Shown here piece after piece: positions 33,737 through 43,082 of a stretch of DNA of 64,000 bases. The translations under genes and the position numbers were made by a program. The stretch comes from an uncultured Lachnospiraceae bacterium (GTDB lineage: Bacteria; Bacillota; Clostridia; Lachnospirales; Lachnospiraceae). The stretch spans positions 1 to 64,000 of the forward strand of contig ONKG01000007.1 in NCBI GenBank assembly GCA_900318375.1, in the 5' to 3' direction. The stretch's first letter is position 1; every line of letters starts with the position of its first letter. Under the pieces are notes generated by a model. That model searched no databases and was not told the DNA's origin. It saw nothing but the letters and a program-made list of their open reading frames with translations.

Positions 33737-33815
33737 GGCAGCCTCCTTTCCGGCAGGTCATTCCCATGTGCTTATTCATGTGTCCTGCTGCACTTGACGC
33801 TGTTCTACTGTTCAT
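33729..33815 (-). CDS. Putative 28-residue peptide heading the par-rep operon
   Basis: The frame starts MNSRTASSAAGHMNKHMG behind CAAGGAGGTGA, a near-perfect ribosome binding site, and overlaps the start of the next gene by 8 bp. The overlap suggests translational coupling. It contains two cysteines near its end. Too short to assign. Confidence 0.45.
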   Translation of the reverse strand: MNSRTASSAAGHMNKHMGMTCRKGGCHD

Positions 33816-33867
33816 TTTTCACCTCCTTGGTGCCTGATTGATGGTTCCTGACCGTATCAATAAAAAA

Positions 33868-33902
33868 AGGACATCCCTAAGATTTCTCTTTAGGAATGTC
33901 CT
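33868..33902 (-). terminator. Terminator guarding the element's right end
   Basis: AGGACAT and ATGTCCT with CCTAA/TTAGG form a stem with one mismatch; on the minus strand it is followed by seven T's. It would stop transcripts from lysS entering the par-rep operon. Confidence 0.8.
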
Positions 33903-33973
33903 AATTTCGCAATTATAGCTTTTGAAGGTGCAACAAACTCGTTCCAATTGTTGCACTTGTGTTGCACTTGAAG

Positions 33974-33985
33974 AATAAATAAACA
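33974..33985. repeat. Proposed right attachment-site core (12-bp direct repeat)
   Basis: AATAAATAAACA, same orientation as at 3416-3427. It lies 23 bp from the lysS stop, directly beyond a CCGC/GCGG stem that looks like the lysS terminator. TTGCACTTG occurs twice just inside. Confidence 0.5.
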
Positions 33986-34008
33986 GTAAAATCCGCGTAG
34001 TTATGCGG

Positions 34009-35511
34009 TCAATCCTTGATGGTCTTCATTGTCGGGAAGAGCAGGACGTCGCGGATGGCCGCGCTGTCGGTCAGCAGCATGGTCAGACGGTCGATGCCGT
34101 AGCCGATGCCGCCGGTGGGGGGCATGCCGATCTCCATGGCATAGAGGAAGTCCTCGTCGGTGTGCTGGGCCTCTTCATCGCCCTGCTCGGACAGAGCGTC
34201 CTGGGCGGCGAAGCGCTCGCGCTGGTCGATGGGATCGTTGAGCTCGGAGTAGGCGTTGCACATCTCCCAGCCGTTGATGTAGAGCTCGAAGCGCTCGACC
34301 TTGGTCGGATCGTCGGGCTTTTTCTTGGTCAGCGGGCTGATCTCGATAGGATGGTCCATAATGAAGGTGGGCTGGATCATCTTGTCTTCGCAGAACTCGT
34401 CGAAGAAGAGGTTGACGATGTCGCCCTTCTTGTGGCGGTCCTCATACTCGATGTGGCGCTCGTCGGCCAGCTTCTTGGCTTCTTCATCGGTTTTGACCTG
34501 GTCGAAGTCGATGCCGGTCTCTTCCTTGATGGCGTCGACCATGGTCAGGCGGCGGAAAGGCTTGCCCAGGTCGATCTCAGTGCCGTTGTAGGTGATGGTG
34601 GTGGAACCGCAGACTTCCTGGGCCAGGAAGCGGTACATTTCCTCGGTCAGGTCCATCATGCCGTGATAATCGGTGTAGGCCTGGTAGAGCTCCATGAGGG
34701 TGAACTCAGGGTTGTGACGGGTGTCAAGGCCCTCATTGCGGAAAACACGGCCGATCTCATAGACGCGCTCGAGGCCGCCGATGATCAGGCGCTTGAGGTA
34801 GAGTTCCAGGGAAATGCGGAGTTTGAAGTCCTCGTCGAGAGCGTTAAAGTGGGTCTCGAAGGGGCGGGCTGCCGCACCGCCGGCGTTGGAGACCAGCATG
34901 GGAGTCTCGACTTCCATGAAGTCGCGCTCTGCAAGGAAGCGGCGGATGCCTGCGATGATCTTGGAACGCTTGATGAAGACATCACGGGATGTGTCGCTCA
35001 TGATCAGGTCGACATAGCGCTGGCGATAACGTGTGTCGGTATCCTGCAGGCCGTGGAACTTCTCCGGCAGGGGAGTCAGGGACTTGGACAGCAGGGTCAG
35101 TTCTTTGGCATGGACGGAAATCTCGCCGGTCTTGGTCTTGAAAACAAAGCCCTTGACGCCGATGATATCGCCGATATCCATCTTCTTGAAACCCTTGTAG
35201 GGATCCTCACCGATCTCGTCGCGTGCGACATAGACCTGGATGCGGCCGTCCCTGTCCTGGATGTTGCAGAAAGAGGCCTTGCCCATGACGCGCTTGAACA
35301 TCATGCGGCCGGCGATGGAGACATCCTTGCCCTCAAGTTCTTCGAAATTGTCTTTGATCTGGGCAGTGTGGTGGGTCTGGTCGTATTTTACGATCACAAA
35401 GGGATCATTGCCCGCAGCCTGCAGCTCTGCCAGCTTATCGCGGCGGACCTTCTGCAGCTGCGACACGTCCTGCGTCTTCTGCTGATTCTTCTGCTGATTC
35501 TTCTCTCCCAT
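34009..35511 (-). CDS. lysS: Lysyl-tRNA synthetase, class II
   Basis: A 500-residue enzyme that charges tRNA-Lys. The N-terminal OB-fold anticodon domain (about 60-170) contains [18 protein letters not shown]. The class II catalytic core carries motif 2 ([15 protein letters not shown]) and motif 3 ([12 protein letters not shown]) near the end. Length matches bacterial LysS. AAGGAG precedes the ATG. The mobile element is inserted immediately downstream without affecting the reading frame. No T-box (no GGGTGG-type specifier loop) was seen in the leader. Confidence 0.97.
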   Translation of the reverse strand: MGEKNQQKNQQKTQDVSQLQKVRRDKLAELQAAGNDPFVIVKYDQTHHTAQIKDNFEELEGKDVSIAGRMMFKRVMGKASFCNIQDRDGRIQVYVARDEIGEDPYKGFKKMDIGDIIGVKGFVFKTKTGEISVHAKELTLLSKSLTPLPEKFHGLQDTDTRYRQRYVDLIMSDTSRDVFIKRSKIIAGIRRFLAERDFMEVETPMLVSNAGGAAARPFETHFNALDEDFKLRISLELYLKRLIIGGLERVYEIGRVFRNEGLDTRHNPEFTLMELYQAYTDYHGMMDLTEEMYRFLAQEVCGSTTITYNGTEIDLGKPFRRLTMVDAIKEETGIDFDQVKTDEEAKKLADERHIEYEDRHKKGDIVNLFFDEFCEDKMIQPTFIMDHPIEISPLTKKKPDDPTKVERFELYINGWEMCNAYSELNDPIDQRERFAAQDALSEQGDEEAQHTDEDFLYAMEIGMPPTGGIGYGIDRLTMLLTDSAAIRDVLLFPTMKTIKD

Positions 35512-35849
35512 TTAAAAAGCTCCTTACAAAAAGTCTGTACATATTAACAACACCAATGCGATAAAATAAAAAATGTAGGGCATTTTTATCTTTTCCGCAT
35601 AGTGGGTTGAAAAAATCATCTTCCCGGGATTAGGTCGGCTTTCCGATCCGGTCCCTTCTGCCCTTGCAGACTTATCCCGGCCGGTCTTGGGACCTGTCAC
35701 GAATTGATCTATACATCCTGCCTGTCTGATTTTCCGATATCTGCGTCAAAAAGCCTCGCCGGACTTCAGTACGGCTTCGTTTTTTCCTTGTCTCGAAAAA
35801 TCATTCTGCGCATTCTGCCTTGTCAATTTCGTTACAGTTCCTTGCCGTT
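35512..35849. other. greA-lysS intergenic region
   Basis: On the minus strand a GCCG/CGGC stem followed by GAGGCTTTTT near 35749-35785 is a likely greA terminator. The AT-rich stretch at 35530-35600 is the likely lysS promoter area, but no clear -35/-10 pair was found. Confidence 0.5.
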
Positions 35850-36338
35850 TCAGCCCTGGTTGGTCTTGCGGATCTCGAGAACCTCGTACTGGAACTCGCC
35901 GTCAGGTGTCGCGACTGTGACAACATCACCGACAACGGCACCGATCAGGGCTTTGCCGACAGGGGACTCATTGGAAATCTTGCCCTTGAGACTGTTGGCT
36001 TCGGTGGAACCGACGATGCTGTACGTCTCAACCGAGTCGTCCTCTTTATCCTTGATGACAACCGTGCAGCCGATATTGATGGCATCGGACGTGACATCCT
36101 CGTCGGCGATTACTTCGACGTTTTTCAGGATTTTTTCGAGTTCCTCGATACGGGCCTCGATATCGCGCTGCTCGTCTTTGGCTGCATCGTACTCGGCGTT
36201 CTCGGACAGGTCTCCCTGCTCTCTTGCTTCTTTGATCTTCTGCGCAACTTCTTTACGGCGCACAACCTTCAGTTCATGCAGCTCGTCCTCATATCTCTTG
36301 AGGCCTTCGTAAGTCAGGATATTTTTCTTCTCTTCCAT
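35850..36338 (-). CDS. greA: Transcription elongation factor GreA
   Basis: A 162-residue protein. The N-terminal coiled coil (YEDELHELKVVRRKEVAQKIKEAREQGDLSENAEYDAAKDEQ in pieces, residues 16-57) contains the acidic DLSENAEYDAAK tip that enters the RNA polymerase secondary channel. The C-terminal FKBP-like domain includes GCTVVI and SPVGKALIG. It rescues arrested polymerase by transcript cleavage. It has its own strong promoter although it follows dusB. Confidence 0.97.
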   Translation of the reverse strand: MEEKKNILTYEGLKRYEDELHELKVVRRKEVAQKIKEAREQGDLSENAEYDAAKDEQRDIEARIEELEKILKNVEVIADEDVTSDAINIGCTVVIKDKEDDSVETYSIVGSTEANSLKGKISNESPVGKALIGAVVGDVVTVATPDGEFQYEVLEIRKTNQG

Positions 36339-36467
36339 TCTCTAGTTACCCCGCTTTCATATTCATTGAAAATTTTTATAAAAATTCTTATCGATCCGGG
36401 TTCAGATTCTGCTGAAGTATTACCGGTATGCTGCCGGATGCTGAAACGCATCAACCAGCGGCACAAT

Positions 36468-36497
36468 ATTATATACAGTTTCCGGCTTTGCTGTCAA
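36468..36497 (-). promoter_or_regulatory. Consensus promoter of greA
   Basis: TTGACA and TATAAT, both exact consensus, are 18 bp apart on the minus strand, 130 bp upstream of greA. This is the best sigma-A promoter seen in the window. Confidence 0.85.
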
Positions 36498-36621
36498 TTC
36501 CTATAATCCTCACACGTAAGCCGATTCAGCCCAATTCAGCCCGCCAATCAGCCCGCCCTCAACCCGATTTCCTGTCCGATTTCTACTCGTTTTCAGAGTG
36601 GAATCCGACTTTTCCTTCAGG

Positions 36622-37608
36622 TCACGCGTAAGGGTATTCTTTTTTCATGAGAAATTCGAGTTCCTCCAGGGTATTGACCTTGACGACCATGTTGCGTACA
36701 CGGGCAGCGGAGGGAAAACCTGCCAGGTATTTGGCCGCATGGGCACGCATTTCGCGTATGCCGATCTTCTCCCCCTTGCAGTCACAGAGCATACGCGCAT
36801 GGCGCAGCAGCATCTGGATGACGGCGCGGCGGGCAGGACGTTCGGGGATAGACCGGTCTGTCAGATATGCGTTCACTTCCCGGAAGATCCAGGGATTTCC
36901 TCTGGCGGCGCGGGCAATCATGACGGCGTCGCACCCGGTCTCCTCCATCATGCGGAGGGCTGAGGGACCGTCAACGATATCTCCGTTGCCGATGACGGGA
37001 ATATCGAGTGCTTCTTTGACGCGGGCGATACAGCCCCAGTCCGCTTTTCCGGAATACATCTGGGCGCGGGTCCTGCCGTGTACGGCAACAGCCGAGGCGC
37101 CCCCCTGCTGGGCGGCGAGGGCACATTCAAGGGCATTTTCACTGCCCTCCTCAAACCCGCGGCGGATCTTGACTGTGACCGGACGGCTGGTACCGGAAAC
37201 TGCCGCCGCGACGAGTTTTTCAATCAGGTCCGGGTTTTTCATGAGAGCGGAACCCTCCCCGTTCGCGACGACCTTGTGCACTGGACATCCCATATTGATG
37301 TCCAGAACATCAAAAGGCCTGTCCTCGATCATCTCGCAGGCGCGGGCCATGATTTCGGGCTCGCAGCCGAAGAGCTGAAGCGATACAGGGGCCTCTTCGG
37401 GACTAGTCTCCATGAGTTCAGCTGTGCGGACATTTTTGTAGGTGATCGCTTTGGCGCTGATCATCTCCATGCACACGAGCGCGGCACCCTGCTCCCGGCA
37501 CAGAATCCGGAAAGGCAGGTCGGAGACGCCTGCCATGGGCGCAAAGATCACTCTGCCCGGAATATTTACCTTTCCAATCTGAAAGGGAGTGTTTCTGTTC
37601 TCTGTCAT
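36622..37608 (-). CDS. dusB: tRNA-dihydrouridine synthase
   Basis: A 328-residue TIM-barrel flavoenzyme that reduces uridines in the tRNA D-loop. It shows MAGVSDLPFR, the catalytic cysteine in NMGCPVHKVV, KIRRGF, HGRTRAQMYSGKADW and NGDIVDGPSA (FMN phosphate binding). The class is DusB-like. Its start overlaps the DUF6145 stop by 4 bp. Confidence 0.95.
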   Translation of the reverse strand: MTENRNTPFQIGKVNIPGRVIFAPMAGVSDLPFRILCREQGAALVCMEMISAKAITYKNVRTAELMETSPEEAPVSLQLFGCEPEIMARACEMIEDRPFDVLDINMGCPVHKVVANGEGSALMKNPDLIEKLVAAAVSGTSRPVTVKIRRGFEEGSENALECALAAQQGGASAVAVHGRTRAQMYSGKADWGCIARVKEALDIPVIGNGDIVDGPSALRMMEETGCDAVMIARAARGNPWIFREVNAYLTDRSIPERPARRAVIQMLLRHARMLCDCKGEKIGIREMRAHAAKYLAGFPSAARVRNMVVKVNTLEELEFLMKKEYPYA

Positions 37609-38024
37609 CTATCTGCTGCTTCCTCTTCTTCGTAACCCTCGATCAGATCCGCGGGGTTCTGGTGGAGGAATGTCACGCGGAAATAAATGGAGAGGGCGTC
37701 GATCATCTCGCTTTTTTTACGGCGGATTTCCTTGATCAGGAGGCGGGCACTGATCTCATCGTAGAACAGGTCGTCCTCCTCGTGGCGTGTATCAAATTCT
37801 ACATGTCCGAAAGGTGTGAAGGAAATGGTGAAAATCCCTCCGCATTCCTCTGTAAACAGAACGCAGATGATGTGCAGTTCCTCTTTGATATTGGAGGGAA
37901 GCTTGTCGAATTTTTTATTGAAATAATACTTTTTGTCGTAGGCATTTGCGCCGCAGATCACAATGCGGTACTTGTCCTGCACAGCGTATTCTTCACTGTT
38001 TTCATTCATATCAAAAGGTTCCAT
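37605..38024 (-). CDS. DUF6145-family protein
   Basis: A 139-residue protein of unknown function with ICGANAYDKKYYFNKKFDKLP, ELHIICVLFTEECGGIFTI and a C-terminal EEEEAADR tail. The DUF6145 family is common in Lachnospiraceae between birA and dusB, as here. It lies 14 bp after birA and overlaps dusB, so all three are one operon. No catalytic motif is visible. Confidence 0.8.
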   Translation of the reverse strand: MEPFDMNENSEEYAVQDKYRIVICGANAYDKKYYFNKKFDKLPSNIKEELHIICVLFTEECGGIFTISFTPFGHVEFDTRHEEDDLFYDEISARLLIKEIRRKKSEMIDALSIYFRVTFLHQNPADLIEGYEEEEAADR

Positions 38025-38038
38025 AGCCTGTATTTCCT

Positions 38039-39097
38039 TTACACATATCCATTGACACCGCGGACAGAAACCTCTCCGGAGGAGATGGCACGGACTTCTG
38101 TTCCATCGTCGGGCAGAACCAGGAGCTCTCCCAGCATGTTCACACCGATAGCCCTTCCTGTAAAGGGAGTGCGCGGGTCGAGGACGTGTACGGGACGGCC
38201 TTTATTGATCAGGCCCGCCTCGTAGGCGTCATGCAGCCCGGAAAAATCCTGTGTCTGCGAAAAAAGAGCGTAGTTTTCCTCAAAATGGTTCCAGGTATAT
38301 GCGGTGAGTGCTGCACGGTTGACCGTTTTTCCGAGCGCAAGGCTGTAGGAAGTCGCATTCTCCGCAATCTCAGGCGCAAAGTCTGTCTGGTTGACGTTGA
38401 GTCCTATGCCGATCGTGATCGCGCTGATCTCTCTGTCCTCCATGCGCATTTCCGTGAGGATGCCGCACAGTTTCCTGTAACTGACACCGTCAACAGAAAC
38501 AACGATGTCGTTGGGCCACTTGATCCCGAAATGACAGCGGGCGTCAGCTCCTACGGGCTGAGAGTCGGGACCTGCAGCCTGCGCGCCTGCGATGTCCAGG
38601 GAGGCCTGATAGACGGACAGGGCCATGACGACGGTCAGCATAGGTGTGACATCAGGGGGCAGGTCAGGCTTGAGGAGAATGCTCATATAGACGTTTCCGT
38701 CCTTAGGAGAGATCCAGGTCCTTCCGCGCCGTCCTTTGCCCGCGCTCTGGCGGGAGGCAATGACCAGCGTTCCGTGGGGATATCCCTCCGCGGCAAGGGC
38801 GAAAATATCGTCGTTTGTGGAGCCGGTCTCGTCTTTATAGAGAAGGGGCCGCCCCGCCCACTGTGTGGTGAGCTTTGCGGCAATCTGCTCCCGGTCAAGA
38901 ATATCTGCCTCTTCCACCGAAAGAAGGCGGTAGCCCTTATTGGTCACCGCCTCGATGGGATATCCTTCTTCTTTTAGTTTCTTTATGTTTTTCCACACGG
39001 CTGTGCGGGAGACCCCCAGCATCTCACAGAGCTCCTGGCCGGACACAAAGTCACCTCTCTCGCTCAGCCGCCACAGTATTTCCTGTTTTCTGTTCAA
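38039..39097 (-). CDS. birA: Biotin-protein ligase / biotin repressor
   Basis: A 352-residue bifunctional protein starting at a TTG, with AGGAAG before it. The N-terminal winged helix (LWRLSERGDFVSGQELCEMLGVSRTAVWKNI) marks the repressor type. The ligase domain shows TGSTNDD, ASRQSAGKGRRGRTW (biotin binding, about residue 115) and GIKWPNDIVV. The C-terminal SH3-like domain closes it. It attaches biotin to carboxyl carrier proteins and senses biotin. A stretch around AGAQAAGPDSQPVGADARCHF inside the ligase domain is an unusual insert. Confidence 0.95.
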   Translation of the reverse strand: MNRKQEILWRLSERGDFVSGQELCEMLGVSRTAVWKNIKKLKEEGYPIEAVTNKGYRLLSVEEADILDREQIAAKLTTQWAGRPLLYKDETGSTNDDIFALAAEGYPHGTLVIASRQSAGKGRRGRTWISPKDGNVYMSILLKPDLPPDVTPMLTVVMALSVYQASLDIAGAQAAGPDSQPVGADARCHFGIKWPNDIVVSVDGVSYRKLCGILTEMRMEDREISAITIGIGLNVNQTDFAPEIAENATSYSLALGKTVNRAALTAYTWNHFEENYALFSQTQDFSGLHDAYEAGLINKGRPVHVLDPRTPFTGRAIGVNMLGELLVLPDDGTEVRAISSGEVSVRGVNGYV

Positions 39098-39199
39098 TAG
39101 AGTCTTCCTGTAGTGTTTTCTCTGCCGCCGGTCTGCGGGATCACATCTGCATTCAGATGATCCGCCTTTTATTTAACCGGCTTTTACGCGATCCGCCCT

Positions 39200-40189
39200 T
39201 TACGCGAGGGTAGCCGCAAGCACGGCTTTGATGGTGTGCATACGATTCTCAGCCTCTTCAAAGACACGGGACTGGGGGCCTTCGAAAACGGCATCGGTCA
39301 CTTCCAGCTCGCTCATGCCGAATTTCTCATGGATCTCACGGCCGATGGAGGTCCCGAGATCGTGGAAAGCGGGAAGGCAGTGCATGAAAATCGCGTCTTC
39401 GGAAGCAAGTCCCATCAGTTTCTCTGTGACCTGATAAGGCTTCATCTGCTCAATGCGCTCTGCCCATGCTTCCATAGGTTCTCCCATGGATACCCAGACG
39501 TCTGTGTAGAGGACATCGGCATTCTTTGCTCCGGCTTGGGCATCGGACTCGAGGGTGATGCTGCCGCCGGTCTGCGCGGCGATCTCTCTGCACTGGCTGA
39601 CCAGTTCTTCATCCGGGAAGTAGGCGGGGCTTGCGCACAGGGTGATGTGCATGCCGGTCTTTGCACCCGCGACCATCCAGGAATTTGCCATATTGTAGCG
39701 GCAGTCGCCGTAAAAACTCAGTTTAATGCCCTTGATCCGTCCGAAATGCTCGCGGATGGTCAGAAGATCTGCCAGCATCTGTGTGGGATGGAATTCATTG
39801 GTTAGTCCGTTCCATACAGGGACCTTGGAATACTTTGCCAGATCCTCCACGATTTCCTGCCCGAATCCGCGGTACTCGATGCCGTCGAACATGCCCGCCA
39901 GAACGCGTGCCGTATCCGCAATACTCTCCTTTTTTCCGATCTGGGATCCGCTGGGATCCAGATAAGTAGTGCACATACCGAGATCATGCGCAGCTACCTC
40001 AAAGGAGCATCGGGTCCTGGTGCTGGTTTTTTCAAAGATCAGGGCAATATTTTTTCCCTCACAATAGCGATGCGGGATGCCCTGTTTCTTTTTTGCTTTC
40101 AAATCAGCGGCCAGATCAACGAGGCCGAAAATCTCTTCGGGTGTAAAATCAAGCAGCTTCAGAAAATCTCTGTTTTTAAGGTCCATCAT
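39200..40189 (-). CDS. argF: Ornithine carbamoyltransferase
   Basis: A 329-residue enzyme making citrulline from ornithine and carbamoyl phosphate. It shows the carbamoyl-phosphate loop [14 protein letters not shown] (about residue 56), the HPTQ-type motif [18 protein letters not shown] and HCLPAFHD with the ornithine-binding cysteine. AAAGGA precedes the ATG. It stands alone here, so it could serve arginine synthesis (argF) or breakdown (arcB); no other arginine gene is nearby. Confidence 0.94.
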   Translation of the reverse strand: MMDLKNRDFLKLLDFTPEEIFGLVDLAADLKAKKKQGIPHRYCEGKNIALIFEKTSTRTRCSFEVAAHDLGMCTTYLDPSGSQIGKKESIADTARVLAGMFDGIEYRGFGQEIVEDLAKYSKVPVWNGLTNEFHPTQMLADLLTIREHFGRIKGIKLSFYGDCRYNMANSWMVAGAKTGMHITLCASPAYFPDEELVSQCREIAAQTGGSITLESDAQAGAKNADVLYTDVWVSMGEPMEAWAERIEQMKPYQVTEKLMGLASEDAIFMHCLPAFHDLGTSIGREIHEKFGMSELEVTDAVFEGPQSRVFEEAENRMHTIKAVLAATLA

Positions 40190-40256
40190 TTTCGGCGTCC
40201 TTTCTATTTCTCCAAGGGCGGTTGGCTGATCATCGATGTTTTTTAGTGCTGTTCAC

Positions 40257-41288
40257 TCAGGCAAGAGTCTTGGGCTCTCCGACAGTCAGATTGCCTCTGT
40301 TGATCCTGCCCTGGCCTGAGGTCTGCTGTGCTGCTGCGGGCGCAGCCTTTTCAACAGCGGCAGAGCCGTCGGCGATTCCCTTGAGGGATGCAGCAAGTCC
40401 GGCAATTCCCTGGATCTCGGAAGGGATGATGATCTTGGTCGCCTTGCCGTCTGCTGCCTGGGCAAATGCCTCGAGGCTCTTGAGAGTCAGGACAGCATCA
40501 TCGGCGCCCGCTTCACGGATCATGCGGATACCGTCCGCATTAGCCTCCTGGACTTTGCGGATCGCTTCCGCGCGGCCTTCAGCCTCCTTGAGCATGCGCT
40601 CCTTCTGCGCTTCCGCGGCAAGAATGGTTGCCTGCTTATCGGCCTCCGCCTGCAGGATCATGGATTCCTTGCGGCCTTCTGCGACGAGGACTGCGGACTT
40701 CTTCTCACCTTCCGCCTTCAGGATGGACTCACGTCTCTCACGCTCAGCCTTCATCTGCTTCTCCATGGCCTCACGGATCGCGGTCGGCGGAGTGATATTC
40801 TTAAGTTCTACACGGGTGACCTTGATACCCCAGGGGTCGGTCGCGACATCCAGGGAGGAACGCATCCTGGTGTTGATGATCTCACGGGAAGTGAGGGTCT
40901 CGTCCAGTTCCATATCACCGATAATATTACGAAGAGTGGTCGCGGTCAGGTTCTCAATAGCCATGATCGGGCTCTCAACACCGTAGGTGTAAAGCTTGGC
41001 GTCCGTGATGCGGAAGAATACGATAGAGTCGATCTGCATTGTGACGTTATCCTTTGTGATAACGGGCTGGGGAGGGAAATCCACAACCTGCTCTTTGAGA
41101 TTGACTCTGCGCGCGATCCTGTCAATAAAAGGCACCTTGAAATGCAGACCTGCCGGCCAGGTGTCCATATAGGTTCCGAGTCTTTCCAGTATATAAGCAT
41201 GCTCCTGCGGCACGATCTTAATACAGGATGTGACAATGATCAGCAGAATAATGATCAACATAACAAAAAGAATGAAACTGGGCATCAT
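40257..41288 (-). CDS. SPFH/band 7 (stomatin-like) membrane protein
   Basis: A 343-residue protein with one N-terminal membrane helix (FVMLIIILLIIVTSCIKIV) and a band 7 domain (about 25-190: VPQEHAYILERLGTYMDTWPAG). A long coiled coil rich in Ala, Glu and Lys follows (about 190-270). It is the QmcA-like type, forming membrane microdomain oligomers. The NfeD gene lies 26 bp upstream, the usual partner. AAGGAGG precedes the ATG. Confidence 0.92.
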   Translation of the reverse strand: MMPSFILFVMLIIILLIIVTSCIKIVPQEHAYILERLGTYMDTWPAGLHFKVPFIDRIARRVNLKEQVVDFPPQPVITKDNVTMQIDSIVFFRITDAKLYTYGVESPIMAIENLTATTLRNIIGDMELDETLTSREIINTRMRSSLDVATDPWGIKVTRVELKNITPPTAIREAMEKQMKAERERRESILKAEGEKKSAVLVAEGRKESMILQAEADKQATILAAEAQKERMLKEAEGRAEAIRKVQEANADGIRMIREAGADDAVLTLKSLEAFAQAADGKATKIIIPSEIQGIAGLAASLKGIADGSAAVEKAAPAAAQQTSGQGRINRGNLTVGEPKTLA

Positions 41289-41314
41289 ATTGTTTTCCTC
41301 CTTAATTAATGATC

Positions 41315-41752
41315 TCAGGCAATCCTCTTGCCGACGATCAGTTTAACACCCTGAATGGAGCGGACCATAGCGACCTCTCCCTTTTCAATGATCTGGTCGT
41401 TGTCGACAGATCTTGCCATCCAGTACTGGCCGTCCACCTGGACTTCGCCGGTCCCGCGCAGATTATCGATCTGCTCCGTGACGAGTACCTCCTGGCCGAT
41501 CAGCCGGTCAAGACTTGTGGCTCCCTGTCCCTTCTTCATGTATTTGAGTGCCAGAGGTCTGGTGATCAGAAGCAGGACCAGAGATACAGCAGCAAAAGCG
41601 CCTGTCTGTATCCATACCGGCATACCCAGAAAAGCAAGGACCAGAGCAGCAACAGCGCCGCCGGCGAACCAGATCGTCGTCAGCCCCGCGGTCATCGCCT
41701 CGATGACCAGGAGCGCAGCCGTCAGCAGCAGCCATGTATAAATAGCATTCAT
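41315..41752 (-). CDS. NfeD-family membrane protein
   Basis: A protein of 145 residues; start at 41752 chosen for GGAGGTG upstream. Three or four N-terminal membrane segments (WLLLTAALLVIEAMTAGLTTIWFAGGAVAALVLAFLG) are followed by a C-terminal OB-fold (LIGQEVLVTEQIDNLRGTGEVQVDGQYW). This is the short NfeD form that pairs with stomatin-like proteins, as its neighbour here. It lacks the ClpP-like protease domain of long NfeD. Confidence 0.9.
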   Translation of the reverse strand: MNAIYTWLLLTAALLVIEAMTAGLTTIWFAGGAVAALVLAFLGMPVWIQTGAFAAVSLVLLLITRPLALKYMKKGQGATSLDRLIGQEVLVTEQIDNLRGTGEVQVDGQYWMARSVDNDQIIEKGEVAMVRSIQGVKLIVGKRIA

Positions 41753-41811
41753 ATTACACCTCCATCCTGTGGAGAAGCCATTGTTAACAACCCGCTTTCG
41801 CGAACGACTAA

Positions 41812-41840
41812 ATAGTAGCACAGGTTTATATGTCTCTCAA
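41812..41840 (-). promoter_or_regulatory. Promoter of the nfeD-SPFH operon
   Basis: TTGAGA and TACTAT are separated by 17 bp on the minus strand, 60 bp upstream of the nfeD start. Confidence 0.65.
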
Positions 41841-41948
41841 TGAATAATTCATTAAACTACTGTGAACTTCTGCAGCCGCGGCTGAATGCCGCGTATTTCC
41901 GGGCCTGTCAGCATGTCGGATTGGGTGGAAGCGGACTTCATTCGGCCT

Positions 41949-42932
41949 TCAGCCTTCAGATTTCCGCCTCCTGCTGCCTGACGCCTGACACCCGGCACCA
42001 GTCTCCTGCTGCTGCAGTGTGCGTCTCTGTCTTGCGGCTTCAAACAGGAGAATCCCGGCCGCCATGGCGGCGTTGAGAGACTCCGCGCCTCCTGCCATGG
42101 GGATAATGATCTTCTCATCCGCCTGCGCCGTCAGTTCTTCCGAGAGACCGTTTCCTTCATTGCCTATGAGAAAAGCGCAGCCTTTGGAAAGCGGCAGTTC
42201 ATCATAGGCACGTTTTCCGCCCAGATGGGCAGCATAGCTGCGGATCCCTCTCTCCCGAAAAGCAGAGATCTCCGCACACAGATCATTGCTGATATAAAAA
42301 GGCATACGGAAGACGGCACTCATAGTCGCGCGGACAACTTTCGGGTGGAAGATGTCCACTGTGCCGCGGCTCATCACGATGCCGGTCGCGCCCGCGGCCT
42401 CAGCGGTCCTGAAGATAGTTCCCAGGTTTCCCGGGTCCTGAATGTCCTCCAGAACAAGCAGCAGAGGAGGATTCCCGTGTCCGGCTGCAGGATCAGTTCC
42501 GGAATCGAATGCCGGAACTGCCGCAGGATCGACTGCAGAATCGTGTGCAGGAACTGCCGCAGGATCGGCTGCGGAACCATGTGCCGGATCCGCTGCCGCG
42601 CTTCTCAGCATCTTTTCACGGCTGTAGACCGGCATTTTCGCGACACACAGGATTCCCTGGGGCGTCGTGGTCTGAGCAGCCTTTGCCATCACCTCTTCAG
42701 AGACAATCGTCACAGGATGCTCTTTCAGGATCCTGTTTTCTTTTTCCGATGCGCTGTGCATACGGTTTTCCGTCACATATACTTCTTTGATATACTTCGC
42801 CGGTGTATCCGCACAGAGCCTTACGCCCTCGATCACAAACAATCCTGTCTCCCTGCGCAGCTTTGCTTTCTTCTGCAGTTCGACCAGCCTCCGGATCCGC
42901 GGATTCGAAGCGGAAGTAATAATATCCGGCAT
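41949..42932 (-). CDS. SpoU/TrmH-family RNA 2'-O-methyltransferase with repeat insert
   Basis: A protein of 327 residues starting MPDIITSASNPRIRRLVELQ, with AGGAAGGG upstream. The N-terminal substrate-binding domain is followed by the SPOUT knot: LLVLEDIQDPGNLGTIFRTAEAAG, FLIGNEGNGLSEEL and IPMAGGAESLNAAMAAGILLFEA, which bind SAM. It is related to rRNA 2'-O-methyltransferases such as RlmB/TsnR. Between the domains lies a 40-residue insert of near-identical 12-residue units rich in Ala, Asp and Pro. The C-terminus is also extended and polar. Confidence 0.9.
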   Translation of the reverse strand: MPDIITSASNPRIRRLVELQKKAKLRRETGLFVIEGVRLCADTPAKYIKEVYVTENRMHSASEKENRILKEHPVTIVSEEVMAKAAQTTTPQGILCVAKMPVYSREKMLRSAAADPAHGSAADPAAVPAHDSAVDPAAVPAFDSGTDPAAGHGNPPLLLVLEDIQDPGNLGTIFRTAEAAGATGIVMSRGTVDIFHPKVVRATMSAVFRMPFYISNDLCAEISAFRERGIRSYAAHLGGKRAYDELPLSKGCAFLIGNEGNGLSEELTAQADEKIIIPMAGGAESLNAAMAAGILLFEAARQRRTLQQQETGAGCQASGSRRRKSEG

Positions 42933-43047
42933 TCCATTCCCTTCCTGTGAATATATGTCTGTCCTGTGCCGCATCTATGCGGGTCTGTCACAGATTTTTC
43001 GGCAGCTGTCCAGTCCGGCATAAAACGCGGGTATTTTCTTTAAAACA

Positions 43048-43082
43048 CAAGAAGAGGACGAGCCATGCCCGCCCTCTTGCAG
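43048..43082 (-). terminator. Terminator of pfkA
   Basis: CAAGAGGGCG pairs imperfectly with CGTCCTCTTCTTG on the minus strand, followed by TGTTTTAAAG. It lies about 125 bp after the pfkA stop. Confidence 0.5.

Larger units (their letters stand above)
3416..33985. mobile_element. Integrated mobilizable element of about 30.6 kb, serine recombinase type
   Basis: The span is bounded by a 12-bp direct repeat and lies between lysS and the PAP2-like gene. It begins with a large serine recombinase and ends with Rep/ParA/ParB genes. Element-type families fill it: D5-like primase, CHC2 primase, MobV relaxase, Xis-like protein, TnpV, CD1845 family, VirD4/TcpA, PcfB, RepA_N, ParA, ParB and DUF6050-like. 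VirB4, VirB6, PrgI-like and cell-wall hydrolase genes are not present, and the coupling protein lacks its normal end. The element is therefore probably mobilizable by a helper, or decayed. The exact ends are inferred. Confidence 0.8.

Noticed and set aside
33900..34008. A tRNA gene as integration target at the element's right end.
   Set aside because: No cloverleaf or T-loop sequence (GGTTCRA) is present; the target seems to be a terminator tail.
34003..35547. A 514-codon open frame on the plus strand opposite lysS.
   Set aside because: It is the codon-bias shadow of lysS; the minus frame carries clear LysS motifs and a ribosome binding site.
35512..35620. T-box riboswitch upstream of lysS.
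   Set aside because: No GGGTGG-type T-box sequence or specifier stem was found.
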